NCBI GenBank assembly: GCA_028554795.2
Contig: CM068835.1
Span: 30,630,311-30,694,310, forward strand
Source: Sinohyriopsis cumingii
Taxonomy: Eukaryota; Mollusca; Bivalvia; Unionida; Unionidae
Reading direction: 5' to 3'
DNA length: 64,000 nt
Below, piece after piece: positions 1 to 13,812 of this stretch. Both the position numbers and the translations under genes were made by a program. Under the pieces are notes generated by a model. That model had not been told where the DNA came from and did not search any database. It was given only the letters and a program-made list of their open reading frames with translations. The first letter of the stretch is position 1, and every line of letters begins with the position of its first letter.

Positions 1-399
1 CTTCTGATTTAATCCCAAAGTGAAATTCTTGGAATTGAATAACACATCTTTCTTCCTCTGATTAAGTTCACAAACTACACAATGCATGTGCATTGCTAGC
101 AACATAGACATACACCCTCTGAGTGGTTTGCTCCTTGTTGGCAATATCTCCCCAGTACTTCTTGTGACATCACATAACAATAATGTGTACCATGGTTCAG
201 CCTTCTGGTCACATTTAAAGTAGCTTAAATTAAAAGGTACAAGGCTATGTCACAGCAACAGCATAAAAAAAATACTACAGTGTTGACATAGTTGATGGCA
301 ACAATGTTAAAATTTGTAAAAGCGGAGTGAGAAGGCTGATAGTTCATAACTATACCTCAAACAGCATTCATGATATCAAGCAGAAAGAAAAGAAACCCT

Positions 400-1330
400 A
401 CAATATTTTGACCTATATCGCTGACCTTGAGAATAGAACCTCAAGCATGCAATGCAAAACATATCTTTGTGACAATATACAAAGTTTTATCCATTTTTAT
501 TTGGAACAGATGTTAAGCTAGAAAATAGGACAAATGTGAAAGAAAACTAAAATAATGTGACCTTGTCCTTGGAGACAGCACACCAAAAGTGGTATGTCAA
601 ACACACTTTAGTGAGAATGTTTAGTTATACTAAGCTTCATCCTTTCATCACAAATGGCTCTAAAACCAATACACGGAAAGGAAAGTGTAAATGAAGAATT
701 CAGCATATAATACCATGCTACTGACCTTGACAATATGACCCATTATCTGGTACACAACACACTGGCTATTAACTAAACTGCATCCCTTAATCCCAAAGTT
801 ATTAAAGTAAATGTGGGTAAAATAATTAATGCCAAGCCTAGACTTTAAATGTGATGTTAAGACTCCCAGTCTGGTACATGGCACACGCTCTAGTGAAGAT
901 ATACAAGTATACCATATTTCATCAATTAACCCAAACTAGCTTTCAAATTATAAAGCATAAGGGAATGTAATGAAAATATAAAATATTGACCTGTGACCTT
1001 GACAAGGAAAATAGCACCCTGAACTGGTGTGTGACAAACCACATAGTGACGATGTATACATATACCAAGTTTCATTCCATAATCTCAAACAGCTCTAAAG
1101 AAGAGTAAAAGATGTGGTGAAAACAAAATACAGAGCTACAACCTTAACCCCCCAAAACAGTACCCCCAACCTAATGCTAGTGATGCTGTATGCCAAATTT
1201 CATCTAGTAATCTTCTGAAAGTTATATAACAGAAGGGAAATAGTGATGGAAAAAAAAATCACTGTGACCTTGACCATGATGCTGGGACCCTTGATCTGGT
1301 ATGCATCTCACCTTCAAAAGAAGGTATGTT
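400..1330. repeat. Degenerate tandem repeat carrying TGACCTTGA boxes
   Basis: Loosely repeated units of roughly 150 to 280 bp contain the same landmarks in order: TGACCTTGA, a phrase like 'ctggtatg', then 'aagtttcat' and 'gctctaaa'. The box TGACCTTGA is exact at 422, 722, 994 and 1265, with a variant near 558. Its reverse complement TCAAGGTCA is the extended half-site known for NR5A/ERR-type nuclear receptors. Whether it is bound by anything is not shown. Confidence 0.6.
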
Positions 1331-2149
1331 AAATTCCATTCCCAAATTACAAATGACATTAAAGTTTGAGTAGAAACAAAAATGTGATGAATGCACATAT
1401 GGACAAACATACAGAAATGAGTATATTATGTCCTCCATTTTGTTTCTCTGAAAAGGCAATGAAGAGGAAAAAGATCACCAGAAAAATGACAGGCACACAG
1501 GTTCCAATAGTGTGATTTGAATAAGCATCTATGTTACATTATAATTTAATTTATACCAGCTGATATCTATTTTGAATATAAGTATTATCAAACAAATACA
1601 GTTCTCTATGTTTATCTGTTTGTTATACTGAATATTATGCAAGCAAGAATAATGTATATGCAATCTCTAAAGAACTATGCCTTCCTTTTCAAAAGGTATG
1701 CGATCTCTTCAATGCCTGTAAGATGAGAGAGTGATAAAGGCAAAGAGAAACTCACACCAAAAGGAGAGAAAAACATGAACCTACCTCCTGTACACAGGGA
1801 AAACACATGAAAACAAAACATGAAAAGGGATTGAAGTCGGCTTGATAAGAACGTTTTTTTTAAAAGCTGCCCCATGTCATACATGTAAGTGTTCTACATT
1901 TAGATACGGAGAACACTTCAATGTTCAGTAACAAAAATTTCAACCAATTTAGCAAATATAAGTAAAGAAATATTGCACAGAGGTCATATATGGAAAGAAG
2001 TCAACACTTACTAATATGCTGCTGAAATGCTGCATGTTATAAATAGAAGCCAGTGTTTATGTTTATTAATGTACATTCAATATTATGGTGTGATACTCCT
2101 TAGGGTGGACATAAATATCTATTTTAATTGCAATACAAGCTATAGTGGT

Positions 2150-3000
2150 CCAACTTGCTTATCCGTAAAAGAATACATGATCTCATGGGCATTAAAAAAC
2201 TAGGTCACAGTGACCTAATTTGGTTACTGTGATGATGTATATTTTTGGCATCATCGCAAACCATAGACAGCAGTCTGCTATGCTCCTTTATCACCCATAG
2301 CTGACTGTGCTGCAATTTCCTTGCTTCTCATGAACATGCATAAGCCTGCTTAACTGTAAACAACAACTGTAACATATTCTAGCCAATATGACCCTACATG
2401 ACCTTTCATGTTGTCTTATTGTGCCAATCAAAATTTCTCTTCCACACAACATCACTTGATACCACGGATACTTTGATTTATTTGTAGAACTCTAGATATG
2501 GTGTGCAAGCAACAGTGTTCCACTTGCCTTATGTACATGGTCTCATGGACCTAAAAATAAGTCATACTGACCTACTTTTAGTATGGTGGTTAGTTATCCT
2601 CAAGATGCATGCACGTATCTATTATAATGAAAATGACCTAAATGCAGCAATAGTACAATATCAGTGAAGTGCAACAAGTAGGTCACAATGAACCAGTTTC
2701 TGAAAAGTGGTGTATTACTTCTCAGGAGGCATGCATATATCTATGCCATGACTGCACAAGCAAGTGTTCCTGAAACTGAACAAAATGTAAAAGAAGTGAA
2801 AAGTCAATAAAGAATAAAAAGTAGGTCATAGTGATCTACATAATGTATGTAATTTAGCAGATCCAAGGATGTATATAAAAATCAAGTTTCAGAATCATAC
2901 AATTGTGTTCAGAAAACTGACCTAAACAGAAATTATACACAATCAATGAAGCATGAAAAGTAGGTCACAGTGAACTTCTCCAGTATGGTGGTATGCTACT
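2150..3000. repeat. Degenerate repeat with AGGTCA/TGACCT motifs
   Basis: About four loose copies of a unit containing 'agtaggtcacagtga' and a phrase like 'atgcatgcatatatct'. One copy at 2202-2216 is AGGTCACAGTGACCT, a perfect inverted repeat of AGGTCA with a 3-base spacer. It is part of an old repeat family, so a regulatory role is only a possibility. Confidence 0.5.
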
Positions 3001-4216
3001 GTCAGACAGATGCATGAATCATCTTTCAAAGTTGTAAAGGCAATAGATAGCTACTTATATGGTCTCCTAATAATAGGCGTACATCTTTTTATTTACCAAG
3101 GGATTTATTACAATGAAAATACAGCAACTGACCTCTCTTGCTCTCAATACTACTCATAAAACAATATATAAATGACTTTGTGGAATTGCAAAATAAGTTA
3201 AAGACACTACTTCACTAATGATCATTTCTTACTAAGTCACAAAACTACAAACAACCAAAACCTCACAAACAAAATGTGTAAAGGGTACAGGTTGTGTCAT
3301 ACATTGTTTAAAAATTGTCTATGCAGTGAAACTTACCTAAATTGGATGCTTTGTAACCTAGTTATGCATCTTAGTACTACTAAAACCATTCTGTAAAACC
3401 TCACTGTACTGCCAATCCTCATTATAATGCCACCCCCCAAGTTTTGGTCCCAAAAGTGTGCTGTGAGAACTTCACAGTATAATGTTCTTTGCTCTATCTT
3501 ACAATAATTGTACATGTTCATACTTATCCAGACTGACAAAAGGAATAAGTCCACACACATAACTATTACTTATAATAATGAATTTCATTTTACACACAAA
3601 ATAGTTGTAGAAATACTGTTATGAATTGATGAAAGTGCAATTTCCACAAGAAAGACAGAATTATAAATAAAGCATTATGTATATAAACATATTCAAGATG
3701 AGTGAAAGCAAGAGTTGCATTTACTTTTGCACAATCCTTCTGATTCATAGATTTCTATATAAATCACCATTAAATGTTAAATAAATTACACATTTGCTTA
3801 TTCATATGGCCCATGGCAGAAAACACAGTGAATTTTCATGAGTTTCAACAATGCTACAAATCATGAATTTGCAGGCCCCTTGAAAACTGACTCTTTTTGG
3901 AAACAATAGGATCATGTCCCAAAACCACCAATGCAAGCACCGAAGAAAATGAAATTTTTCACAAAAGCATAAAAACTGATACATATGAAAATAAAAATAA
4001 TATGATACATATCAAAATTCAAATCATGTATATGCCATAAACACTGGACAATTAATAAATTACTGTCAAATTATTCAAATTTTGTATGCTCATTAAAAAA
4101 CACTCACAGCTTGTTTCCAAATGAACCAATAGCTATGAAATTTGTATCCAGTTTTAATACCATGCCAAGGTTAGCTTACTGCAATGCACAAGAGGTGTAA
4201 ACAGTGCCTGACATAC

Positions 4217-4303
4217 CTTATAAAAGGTTTGAAGATGTTCCAAAGAATCTTAATGAAGTTTGTAGGATGGACCAGATACAATGCTTTCAGATTTTTCTTG
4301 TAT
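4217..4303 (-). CDS. ARHGAP1: ARHGAP1-like coding exon 8 (BCH domain, beta-strand and following helix)
   Basis: Eighty-seven bases between acceptor tttcag and donor gtatgt. One base completes the Lys codon split from exon 7; two bases are left at the end. It encodes [14 protein letters not shown] and then [13 protein letters not shown], the conserved heart of the BCH/Sec14 fold in ARHGAP1. The next exon was not found in the window. Confidence 0.87.
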
Positions 4304-7300
4304 CTGAAAATATAAAAAATAATACATCAACAGGGCTGTGGACACAGGGACAAGGGTTTAAGTATCAACTATGAATAATGCATGCCCACTATGTTTGGTG
4401 GTTGTCCCTATGCCTAGTGGACATCCATTCGATCTAGTCGAAACCCATTAGAGTATTTCCTATGAAGTAGGTTTCATGACATCCCTTGCAAATTTTACTG
4501 CATTCACTCCACTATAAGCACATAACAAAAAAGAGATAGACGAAACCACTATGATGTAATTCCGACCATGGCAGGTCTCAATTTCATACTTTGACCAGTA
4601 TAAAATGTATAGTAATAGCATTTCTTGTCATACTTTGCAGTGGCCTGCTAAGCCGATGCACCAATGATCATGCATAGCATGGACAAATTAAACCTTACAT
4701 TTCTTGAATATCCCTTCCCAAATGCCCCAAGGTAGTGCATACATCAAACTGCCAAGCTGCACTGTACATTCCATTCGACTGACTATGTGTATACCTGTTA
4801 TTTTATATGCCTGCAAAAATCACACTATGCTCTGTATCTGGTGGTAACTTTGATGTTCTTTCTAATTAAATTTTATGTCACAAAAGTGCTTTCTGTACTG
4901 GTTATTAGTTTCTGTTTAATTTCTGTGTTATTTACAAGAACCACGTTAAACAATTTATTGAAAGCAGTAATACAAAAATACTAAAAAAAGAGATTATAAA
5001 CAAACCTAGCAATCATCAGATCATACATGTACATTAAGTACATGGGACACTATGAAATATATGTCATAATTCTTGCCAAAGTTTATTCAACAATAATAAC
5101 AAGGCATTGCATAATAATTGCAGCTGCACCAGTCTGTAAATGTATAAATAGAGCACTTTCATTGTGGCTCATTACAGATGAATTTAAAACTATAAGTAAA
5201 GGGATATCGGGATTGGGATGAAGGGAGTTCAAAGACTTACATTACAATAACTGGATTCACAGTACTACAATGTAAGACACTGACCCTGATAATTATGATG
5301 AAGGTGAGTGAAAGAAAATTCCTGCTACTTCCCCATGGTAAGCGTCAGGATCGATGTTTTGCACTGTTTGACTATTAGGCCCCCATCACTATAACCAATT
5401 ACTGATAGTTATTGTTTCATTTGTATGCTGCCCCTGTAGGTAGCCTTAACTGTTAGAATGGCACTATTTTTATTTAGGATCAATTAGACTTTATAAGATG
5501 TCTTCTAGTTAAAACCACAGCTAATGTAGGAGGAATAGCAATAACAAGATTTTCAAGATGGATACAAACACGTAGTCTATATATGCACTATTTTCATCTA
5601 ACTTGATATCATAAGAAGTCTTTTAGTAAAACCCCATGTCGATAGACCATCCATTCAGGAGAAGTAGCAATAGAAGTTTGCAGCTGGCCAATGCAGCAGT
5701 CATACTGAAAATCCAAGGAGTAGTATTTTAATTTAGGACCAATTAGATCATAGGATGAATGTGTGTGTCACGTTTCAAGGCAATCTCCAAGAAGTTTATT
5801 AGGAGTAGCAATAACAAACTAATGGACAGATGATAAACCTGAGACCATCCACAATATCTTCCAGTCAATGACAAGTAGAATCCTACTCCCATCACAGCAT
5901 TTCTCACATTATTTTAACAAAATAGTCCAAGCAATCATGACACATACTGCTTTAATATCTTTCTTATCAAACTAATACTTATATGTGATTTATTTTATTG
6001 TTTAAAAGTGGAATCTTTTTCTCTCTCTCAACCAATCAATCAGTAAAATCAGAAAATTGTTAAAAAATTTAAATTTTGTCAAGTACCTAAATATTCTCAC
6101 AGGATTCTCTGATTGGAAATGTAGCTTTCATCTCAAGCAATACATATGTGAATGCATCTGAGTGGGTGAGTCTTTGAATATTACAGCGTTGTGTACAAGT
6201 TAAAAAGTGCATTTGCACAGTCTACTGAAGCTAAGCCAACATGTAAGTTTCACATGTCCACTATTACATGATTACACTGCTGTGACTTTCCAGTTGTGGC
6301 AATGAAACTTATCTGTCCACTGTAACTGATGACATGGACATACAAGAACACTATATCTGGTCTGCCATAGACAAAAGCATGAACATATTAATATTCAATG
6401 TGGAAACATAGATTTCCGGTAACTCATGATATATGTACTCTATTTTACTATAGTCTAATATAAAATTTTTCCATAGATTAAAGTCCTAATTAATATGCAT
6501 AATTTCTTGTCCATAATTAAAGTCATCAAAGAGCTTTAACAGTCAAGTTCACAGAGGAAGTTTTAATTACAGAGTCACATTCTTTCACCCAAATGGATTT
6601 ATAATTCATAGTTTTTTTTTAAAACCAAGGTTTTATTTACTTTTTCCAATTAAATTTGGATGTGTTTCAGGAGAAAAGCATATTGGGGTATTTTTGTTTC
6701 ATTAAAATCTGATATTTAGTAATGCAAATAGTTTCTGAGTAATGGTGATGAATTTCATGAAATGACATAAAATAATGCATAATACATATACTTAATGCAA
6801 ATTAAAGCGGTTAATTTGGTAATACTGGCAGCTGTCAAAATCCATTTCACTAAACATACAAAACTTGCTTAAAGACAATGAAGAATTTCAAAAGTGAAAA
6901 AGTGTTTAGACATAGATCTCCGCATATAAATTTATAAATGTAAACATCTTTTTCAAATTAAATGTGCTCTTACTGAAATAAAATCAACATTAGATTTTAA
7001 AAACAAAATAATTACTTGCAAACAAATTGTTATAATTGAGCAAATAAATACTAATCTGTAACTACAGCACTGCACAGTTTATGCAAGCCTGCAAAATTGT
7101 GCATTTTCTTTAACAGTTCTCTATTTTTGTATTTTTTTTCAGTTATAAATGACTAATTATTCATTTTAATTCCTTACATTATGTTGCTAATTTTTGTCAA
7201 TTGTTCAATCAAAATCACACACTTTGTATTTAATTTTTTTTTACATTTGGTTTTCTAATTTGACAAGGGGAAGAACTTTGTAACCTTCAGTAGTCAAAAT

Positions 7301-8659
7301 CATTGCCTAATCCTTTGCTTTAATTTACACAGAAATAGAGAAACAGTGAGAACAAGTATTTAAAAAGCAAAAAAAATTTTGCATAGCATAAGATTTCATA
7401 ACTTGTCTTAAAGCAATGAATTTAATTATTATTCGTAGATCGTGATCATAACAAATAAAACTCACTGGACTTTTTGTGATTTAGGTCTATTTACCAAGTT
7501 TACTCAAAATCAGATAAAAATAGTTTTAACATTGGTAACAAGTTTAGCCAATCAGATGCAAGATAACCTTGTTAATACATGTGGATCTCACATTACATGA
7601 CTCATGCAAGATCTTGATCAAATAAAACTATATTCTTAATTTTATCAGAATCTGATCTACATCATTTGTACAAAGTTGAAAGAAATCTGTGCTAGATGTT
7701 CTGTCAAATTTAGACAAATTCCAAACACAGAAGATTTTTATTTTTTAATAATGGTGGCCATATTTGGTGGAAAACTTGTTATCACTTTAACACATTCAAA
7801 AGGCCTTCATGTCAGGATGCTTCTGTCAAATCTGTCCAAAGTCTATTGAGCAGTTTTTGAGAAGTCATTAAAAAGTGTTTCTATTTGTAATAACAGTGAC
7901 TACAACTGACGGTGGGTCAATATCATTTGTAAAGACTTGAAAACCCTTGATGCCAAGATCTGTCTGCCAAGTTTGGATGAGATTGGTTGCAATGGTTCTG
8001 AGAAAAATTTGAAAATATTAATTGTTGATGGACACGAAGCCATACTAAGCATGTCTTGAGGACAAAACATAATCTTTTTTCCCTGCCTATTCCACAATTT
8101 TCCAAATTATTATTCCTTGACTTTATAAAAAGCTGCACAAAGTTATTATTTTTCCAAGCATAATCTCAGTTGTCTTTGATATTTCTTATGGAATCTTGAA
8201 ATATCATATCTCAGACAACTATGCATACCAAAGAAATGTCATTCCTTGGACTTGTGACTTGCCACTGTTTTACAATGAAAACAAACTAATGAAGGGAAAA
8301 CATTTTTTTTTTTAATGTGATGTCACATATCTCAACAAGGGAAATCCATTAATACTAAAATTAGACATTCTAATAAGAAGGTTAAGAGAAATATGAATCT
8401 ATTTTCAATGTGAATTAAGATAGTGCTTGAGGATGACGTGTGATGGGCAAAATGGACTCCATAAGTGAATATGATCATTGCTCAAACATACATATCCCCA
8501 TTGGCAATAAGTAGTATTTGCCACACGGAATAATGTCCGAATAATCCTCATCTGTATCTCTGTTCACATTGAGTAAAGAAGAGGAACCAGCTTACTCACT
8601 TTTCTGTCCCATTTCTGTTTGACTGTCTGTCAGCTATGACAAGGAACCAGACTACTTAC
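4304..8659. other. Intron 7 of the ARHGAP1-like gene
   Basis: No exon seen. Around 5440-5850 there are about three degenerate copies of a 130-150 bp unit with 'ggaatagcaataacaa'. From about 7640 to 8060 there is an old repeat with phrases like 'tgtcaaatttg' and 'gaagtcattaaaa', which recurs near 23690-24000 and 25990-26330. The remainder is AT-rich with nothing recognisable. Confidence 0.6.
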
Positions 8660-8791
8660 TTTCTATCCAGTTCCCTGTAGACTTGTATCAGCCAGGAGAG
8701 TTTAGGCTTGTTCTTGCTGGTCAGGCCATGGTGAAAATACACAATTACATAGTCATTCTCCACATACTGGTCCAGGGTTTGTTTCATATAC
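8660..8791 (-). CDS. ARHGAP1: ARHGAP1-like coding exon 7 (BCH domain)
   Basis: One hundred and thirty-two bases flanked by acceptor attttcag and donor gtaagt. The first base completes a Glu codon begun in exon 6, and the last two bases start a Lys codon completed by exon 8. It encodes [29 protein letters not shown] and YRELDRK, the most diagnostic stretch of the ARHGAP1 BCH domain. This exon settled the identity of the gene. Confidence 0.92.
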
Positions 8792-8999
8792 CTGAAAATT
8801 GAAACATACAAGGTCACATATGGTGTAAAGGTTACATGTGCTGTAACATAACCTTTCAAGTGCTGACTTAATTCAAGACAATTATGGCTTAGTCAAGTTT
8901 TAAAGGCCACAGTGTTGCAGCAAACAGATCTTGACAATAATAAAAAATAACTGAATGGAAATTTTTTCTGCTTTCAGCAACAACTTCAGCTTCTCACAC

Positions 9000-10310
9000 T
9001 GAGGTCCATATGAATAATAAAAACAGTGACTTGCAACTTTAGCTTTTCACACTGTAGTCCATATGAACACTAAATCATACTTTCTGCTGTAGTTGCTCAC
9101 ACTAGTCCATATGAACACTAAATCAGACTTTCTGCTGCAGTTGCTCACACTAGTCCATATGAACACTAAAAATCAGACTTTATGCTGTAGTTGCTCACAC
9201 TAGTAAATATGAACACTAAATCAGACTTTCTGCTGTAGTTGCTCACACTAGTCCATATGAACACTAAATCAGACTGTCTGCTGTAGTTGCTCACACTATT
9301 CCATATGAACACTAAATCAGACTTTCTGCTGTAGTTGCTCACACTAGTCCATATGAACACTAAATCAGACTTTCTGCTGTAGTTGCTCACGCTAAGTCCA
9401 TATGAACACTAAATCATATTTTCTGCTGTAGTTGCTCACACTAGTCCATATGAACACTAAATCAGACTGTCTGCTGTAGTTGTTCACACTAGTAAATATG
9501 AACACTAAATCAGACTTTCTGCTGTAGTTGCTCACACTAGTCCATATGAATGCTAAATCAGACTTTCTGCTGTAGTTGCTCACACTAGTCCATATGAACA
9601 CTAAATCAGACTTTCTGCTGTAGTTGCTCACACTAGTCCATCTAAACACTAAATCAGACTTTCTGCTGTAGTTGCTCAGACTAGTCCATATGAACACTAA
9701 ATCAGACTTTCTGCTGTAGTTGCCCACACTAGTCCATATGAACACTAAATCATACTTTCTGCTGTAGTTGTTCACACTAGTCCATATGAACACTAAATCA
9801 TACTTTCTGCTGTAGTTGTTCACACTAGTCCATATGAACACTAAGTAAAACTTTCTGCTGCAGTTGCTCACACATGTCCATATGAACACTAAGTAAAACT
9901 TTCTGCTGTAGTTGCTCACACATGTCCATATGAACACTAAATCAGATTTACAACTGTAGTCAACATGAACGTTAAAACAGACTTGCAGTTGTACCTTCTC
10001 ACATTGTAGTGCATATAAAAACTAAATGATACTTACAACTGTAGTTTCTCAAATTGTAGTGGTATAAACACTAAATCTGACATAGGACTGTAGTTTCTTA
10101 CAATGTAGTCTATATGAACACTAAATCAGAGACTTAGTACTCTACTATCTCACACTTGAGTCCATGTAAACACTAAATCAGAGACTTACAACTGTAGTTT
10201 CTCACACTGTAGTCTACACAAATGCTAAACCAGAGACTTATAACTGTAGTTTCTCATACTGCAATCCATGTGAACACTAAATCTGACTTGCAACTGTTTT
10301 TTCTCATTAT
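9000..10310. repeat. 48-bp minisatellite (intron 6)
   Basis: A 48-bp unit containing 'ccatatgaacactaaatcag' and 'tgctgtagttgctcac' is repeated about 19 times with high similarity between roughly 9050 and 9950, with diverged copies out to about 10310. Because 48 is a multiple of three, the reverse strand stays open over 181 codons and encodes a 16-residue repeat. I regard this as a by-product of unit length, not a gene. Confidence 0.9.
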
Positions 10311-10459
10311 GAACATCATAACACAGACTAATGATTCAATATGTTAATTCAAGATAAGCAGCATATACACAAATTGCACACAAATAAATGGACTGAAAAT
10401 ACATACTCTTTAAAATGCATTTTAAATTATGCAAAACAAATCAATTCAAAGCATTTAGC

Positions 10460-12985
10460 CCAAAGCTGTCTGCAAACTCAATTCTAAAGGGAATGATTAA
10501 TGTCTTGATCACAAAGCCATCTGACACATTCTAAGAGAATAATTAACGTCTTGGTCACTAAGCCATTTGGCACATTCTAAAGGGAATGATTTATGTCTTG
10601 GTCACAAAGCCATCTGACACATTCTAAGAGAATAATTAATGTCTTGGTCACTAAGCCATCTGACACATTCTAAGAGAATAATTAATGTCTTGGTCACAAA
10701 GCCATCTGACACATTCTAAAGGGAATGATTAATGTCTTGGTCACTAAGCCATCTGACACATTCTAAAAGGAATGATTTATGTCTTGGTCACAAAGCCATC
10801 TGACACATTCTAAAGGGAATAATTAATGTCTTGGTCACAAAGCCATCTGACACATTCTAAAGGGAATGATTAATGTCTTGGTCACAAAGCCATCTGACAC
10901 ATTCTAAAGGGAATGATTAATGTCTTGGTCACTAAGCCATCTGACACATTCTAAAGGGAATGATTTATGTCTTGGTCACAAAGCCATCTGACACATTCTA
11001 AAGGGAATGATTAATGTCTTGGTCACAAAGCCATCTGACACATTCTAAAGGGAATGATTAATGTCTTGGTCACAAAGCCATCTGACATATTCTAAAGGGA
11101 ATGATTAATGTCTTGGTCACGAAGCCATCTGACATATTCTAAAGGGAATGATTAATGTCTTGGTCACAAAGCCATCTGACACATTCTAAAGGGAATGATT
11201 AATGTCTTGGTCACAAAGCCATCTGACACATTCTAAAGAGAATGATTAATGTCTTGGTCACAAAGCCATCTGACACATTCTAAAGGGAATGATTAATGTC
11301 TTGGTCACAAAGCCATCTGACACATTCTAAAGGGAATGATTTATGTCTTGGTCACAAAGCCATCTGACACATTCTAAAGGGAATGATTTATGTCTTGGTC
11401 ACAAAGCCATCTGACACATTCTAAAGGGAATCATTAATGCCTTGGTCACAAAGCCATCTGACACATTCTAAAGGGAATGATTAATGTCTTGGTCACTAAG
11501 CCATCTGACACATTCTAAAGGGAATGATTTATGTCTTGGTCACGAAGCCATCTGACATATTCTAAAGGGAATGATTAATGTCTTGGTCACAAAGCCATCT
11601 GACATATTCTAAAGGGAATGATTAATGTCCTGGTCACAAAGCCATCTGACATATTCTAAAGGGAATGATTAATGCCTTGGTCACAAAGCCATCTGACACA
11701 TTCTAAAGGGAATGATTAATGCCTTGGTCACAAAGCCATCTGACACATTCTAAAGGGAATGATTAATGTCTTGGTCACAAAGCCATCTGACACATTCTAA
11801 AGGGAATGATTAATGTCTTGGTCACAAAGCCATCTGACATATTCTAAAGGGAATAATTAATGTCTTGGTCACTAAGCCATCTGACACATTCTAAAGGGAA
11901 TGATTTATGTCTTGGTCACAAAGCCATCTGACACATTCTAAAGGGAATAATTAATGTCTTGGTCACAAAGCCATCTGACACATTCTAAAGGGAATAATTA
12001 ATGTCTTGGTCACAAAGCCATCTGACACATTCTAAAGGGAATGATTAATGTCTTGGTCACAAAGCCATCTGACACATTCTAAAGGGAATGATTAATGTCT
12101 TGGTCACAAAGCCATCTGACACATTCTAAAGGGAATGATTAATGTCTTGGTCACTAAGCCATCTGACACATTCTAATGGGAATGATTAATGTCTTGGCCA
12201 CAAAGCCATCTGACACATTCTAAAGGGAATAATTAATGTCTTGGTCACAAAGCCATCTGACACATTCTAAAGGGAATAATTAATGTCTTGGTCACAAAGC
12301 CATCTGACACATTCTAAAGGGCATGATTAATGCCTTGGTCACAAAGCCATCTGACACATTCTAAAGGGAATAATTAATGTCTTGGTCACAAAGCCATCTG
12401 ACACATTCTAAAGGGAATGATTAATGTCTTGGCCACAAAGCCATCTGACACATTCTAAAGGGAATAATTAATGTCTTGGTCACAAAGCCATCTGACACAT
12501 TCTAAAGGGAATGATTAATGTCTTGGTCACAAAGCCATCTGACACATTCTAAAGGGAATAATTAATGTCTTGGTCACAAAGCCATCTGACATATTCTAAA
12601 GGGAATAATTAATGTCTTGGTCACAAAGCCATCTGACACATTCTAAAGGGAATGATTAATGTCTTGGCCACAAAGCCATCTGACACATTCTAAAGGGAAT
12701 AATTAATGTCTTGGTCACAAAGCCATCTGACATATTCTAAAGGGAATGATTAATGTCTTGGTCACAAAGCCATCTGACACATTCTAAAGGGAATGATTAA
12801 TGCCTTGGTCACAAAGCCATCTGACACATTCTAAAGGGAATAATTAATGTCTTGGTCACTTATCCACCTGACAGATTCTAAATGGCACGATTAATGTCTT
12901 GGTTACTAAGCCATCTGACACATTCTAAATGGCACGATTAATGACTTGGCTACTAAGCTATCTGACACATTCAAAATGTCACGAT
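10460..12985. repeat. 47-bp minisatellite, about 53 copies (intron 6)
   Basis: A 47-bp unit containing 'aatgtcttggtcacaaagcc' and 'tctgacacattctaaaggga' runs for about 2.5 kb. Most copies differ only at a few recurring positions (gattaat/aattaat/gatttat, cacaaag/cactaag, acacatt/acatatt). Recurring combinations suggest higher-order spread of variant copies. There are no unique spacers, so it is a plain tandem array. Confidence 0.92.
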
Positions 12986-13724
12986 AATTAAAACTCAGTC
13001 TGCTATTGTAAGTTTGTGTTTTGTAGTATTTACAAAATATGCTTTATGGAATTAGTTCCATGTCTGGATTTAAATAGCCCATTTATTAAAATAAAATGAG
13101 CCTGGATGATTATCAAGAATGAAAAAGAGTAAACAAATATATTACTAATTGTTGGACTTGTATCGTAAAATTATAACTCAATTCACAACTAATCTACTTT
13201 TATTCCACTGATATCAAAAGAATAATACTCTTAGTGTACATTGATATCAACTAAGTTTTAAGTCAAGTTTGTCTACCTGGATAATGGTGTACATGAATAT
13301 CAACCATAAGTTTTGAATTAAGTTTGTCTACCTGGATAATGGTGTATATGAATATCAACCAGAAGTTTTGAATTAAGTTTGTCTACCTGGATAATGGTGT
13401 ATATGAATATCAACCAGAAGTTTTGAATTACCTGGATAATTTTATGACACTGAGTTCCAATTGCTGGAAAAAAAACTTCTTATCTAAATTAACAGCATTG
13501 CACACAAGGTATGATTGTTACACTAAAGACAAACACTGTAATAATTACATAAGCTACATATTTTCACTGTTGTATATCCCAAGGACTGTAAACATTCTCA
13601 TTTTCATTAATAAAAGTCTTCCTTTATCAAATGAAAAGAAGAAAATAAAATTGCGTGTCCAAAATAAAACAAGTCAGCAATAATGGCAGTAGACACCACT
13701 CTTCCTCTAAAATGTTTCACTCAC
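12986..13724. other. Intron 6, exon-proximal part with 55-bp repeat
   Basis: AT-rich DNA just downstream of exon 6 in gene direction. At about 13257-13440 a 55-bp unit containing 'gtttgtctacctggataatg' is present a little over three times. No coding sequence is supported. Confidence 0.6.
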
Positions 13725-13812
13725 TCAAGAAGTCTCATGTGGTCCAACTCAGCCTTAGGTGGCAGTTTACAGGATGAGAATACTATGACCTTTCTGCCAT
13801 ACACATCATCTC
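13725..13812 (-). CDS. ARHGAP1: ARHGAP1-like coding exon 6 (start of BCH domain)
   Basis: Eighty-eight bases between acceptor cttgcag and donor gtgagt. Two bases complete the Gly codon from exon 5. It encodes [18 protein letters not shown] and ELDHMRLL, the opening strands and first helix of the BCH domain. Two bases at the end pair with the first base of exon 7 to give Glu. Confidence 0.9.

Larger units (their letters stand above)
1..4216. other. Intronic or 3' host DNA, no gene found
   Basis: No exon could be supported here. The exon that should follow the one at 4217-4303 (end of the BCH domain) was looked for on the minus strand and not found, so it probably lies left of the window. The stretch holds old degenerate repeats, described separately, and short low-complexity runs. 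Confidence 0.6.

Noticed and set aside
9166..9937. Open frames of 74 and 181 codons with a 16-residue repeat
   Set aside because: They exist only because the 48-bp minisatellite unit is a multiple of three. There is no unique sequence, no splice context, and they lie inside a host intron.
10460..12985. CRISPR-like regular array
   Set aside because: The units are contiguous 47-bp copies without unique spacers, in an animal intron. It is a minisatellite.
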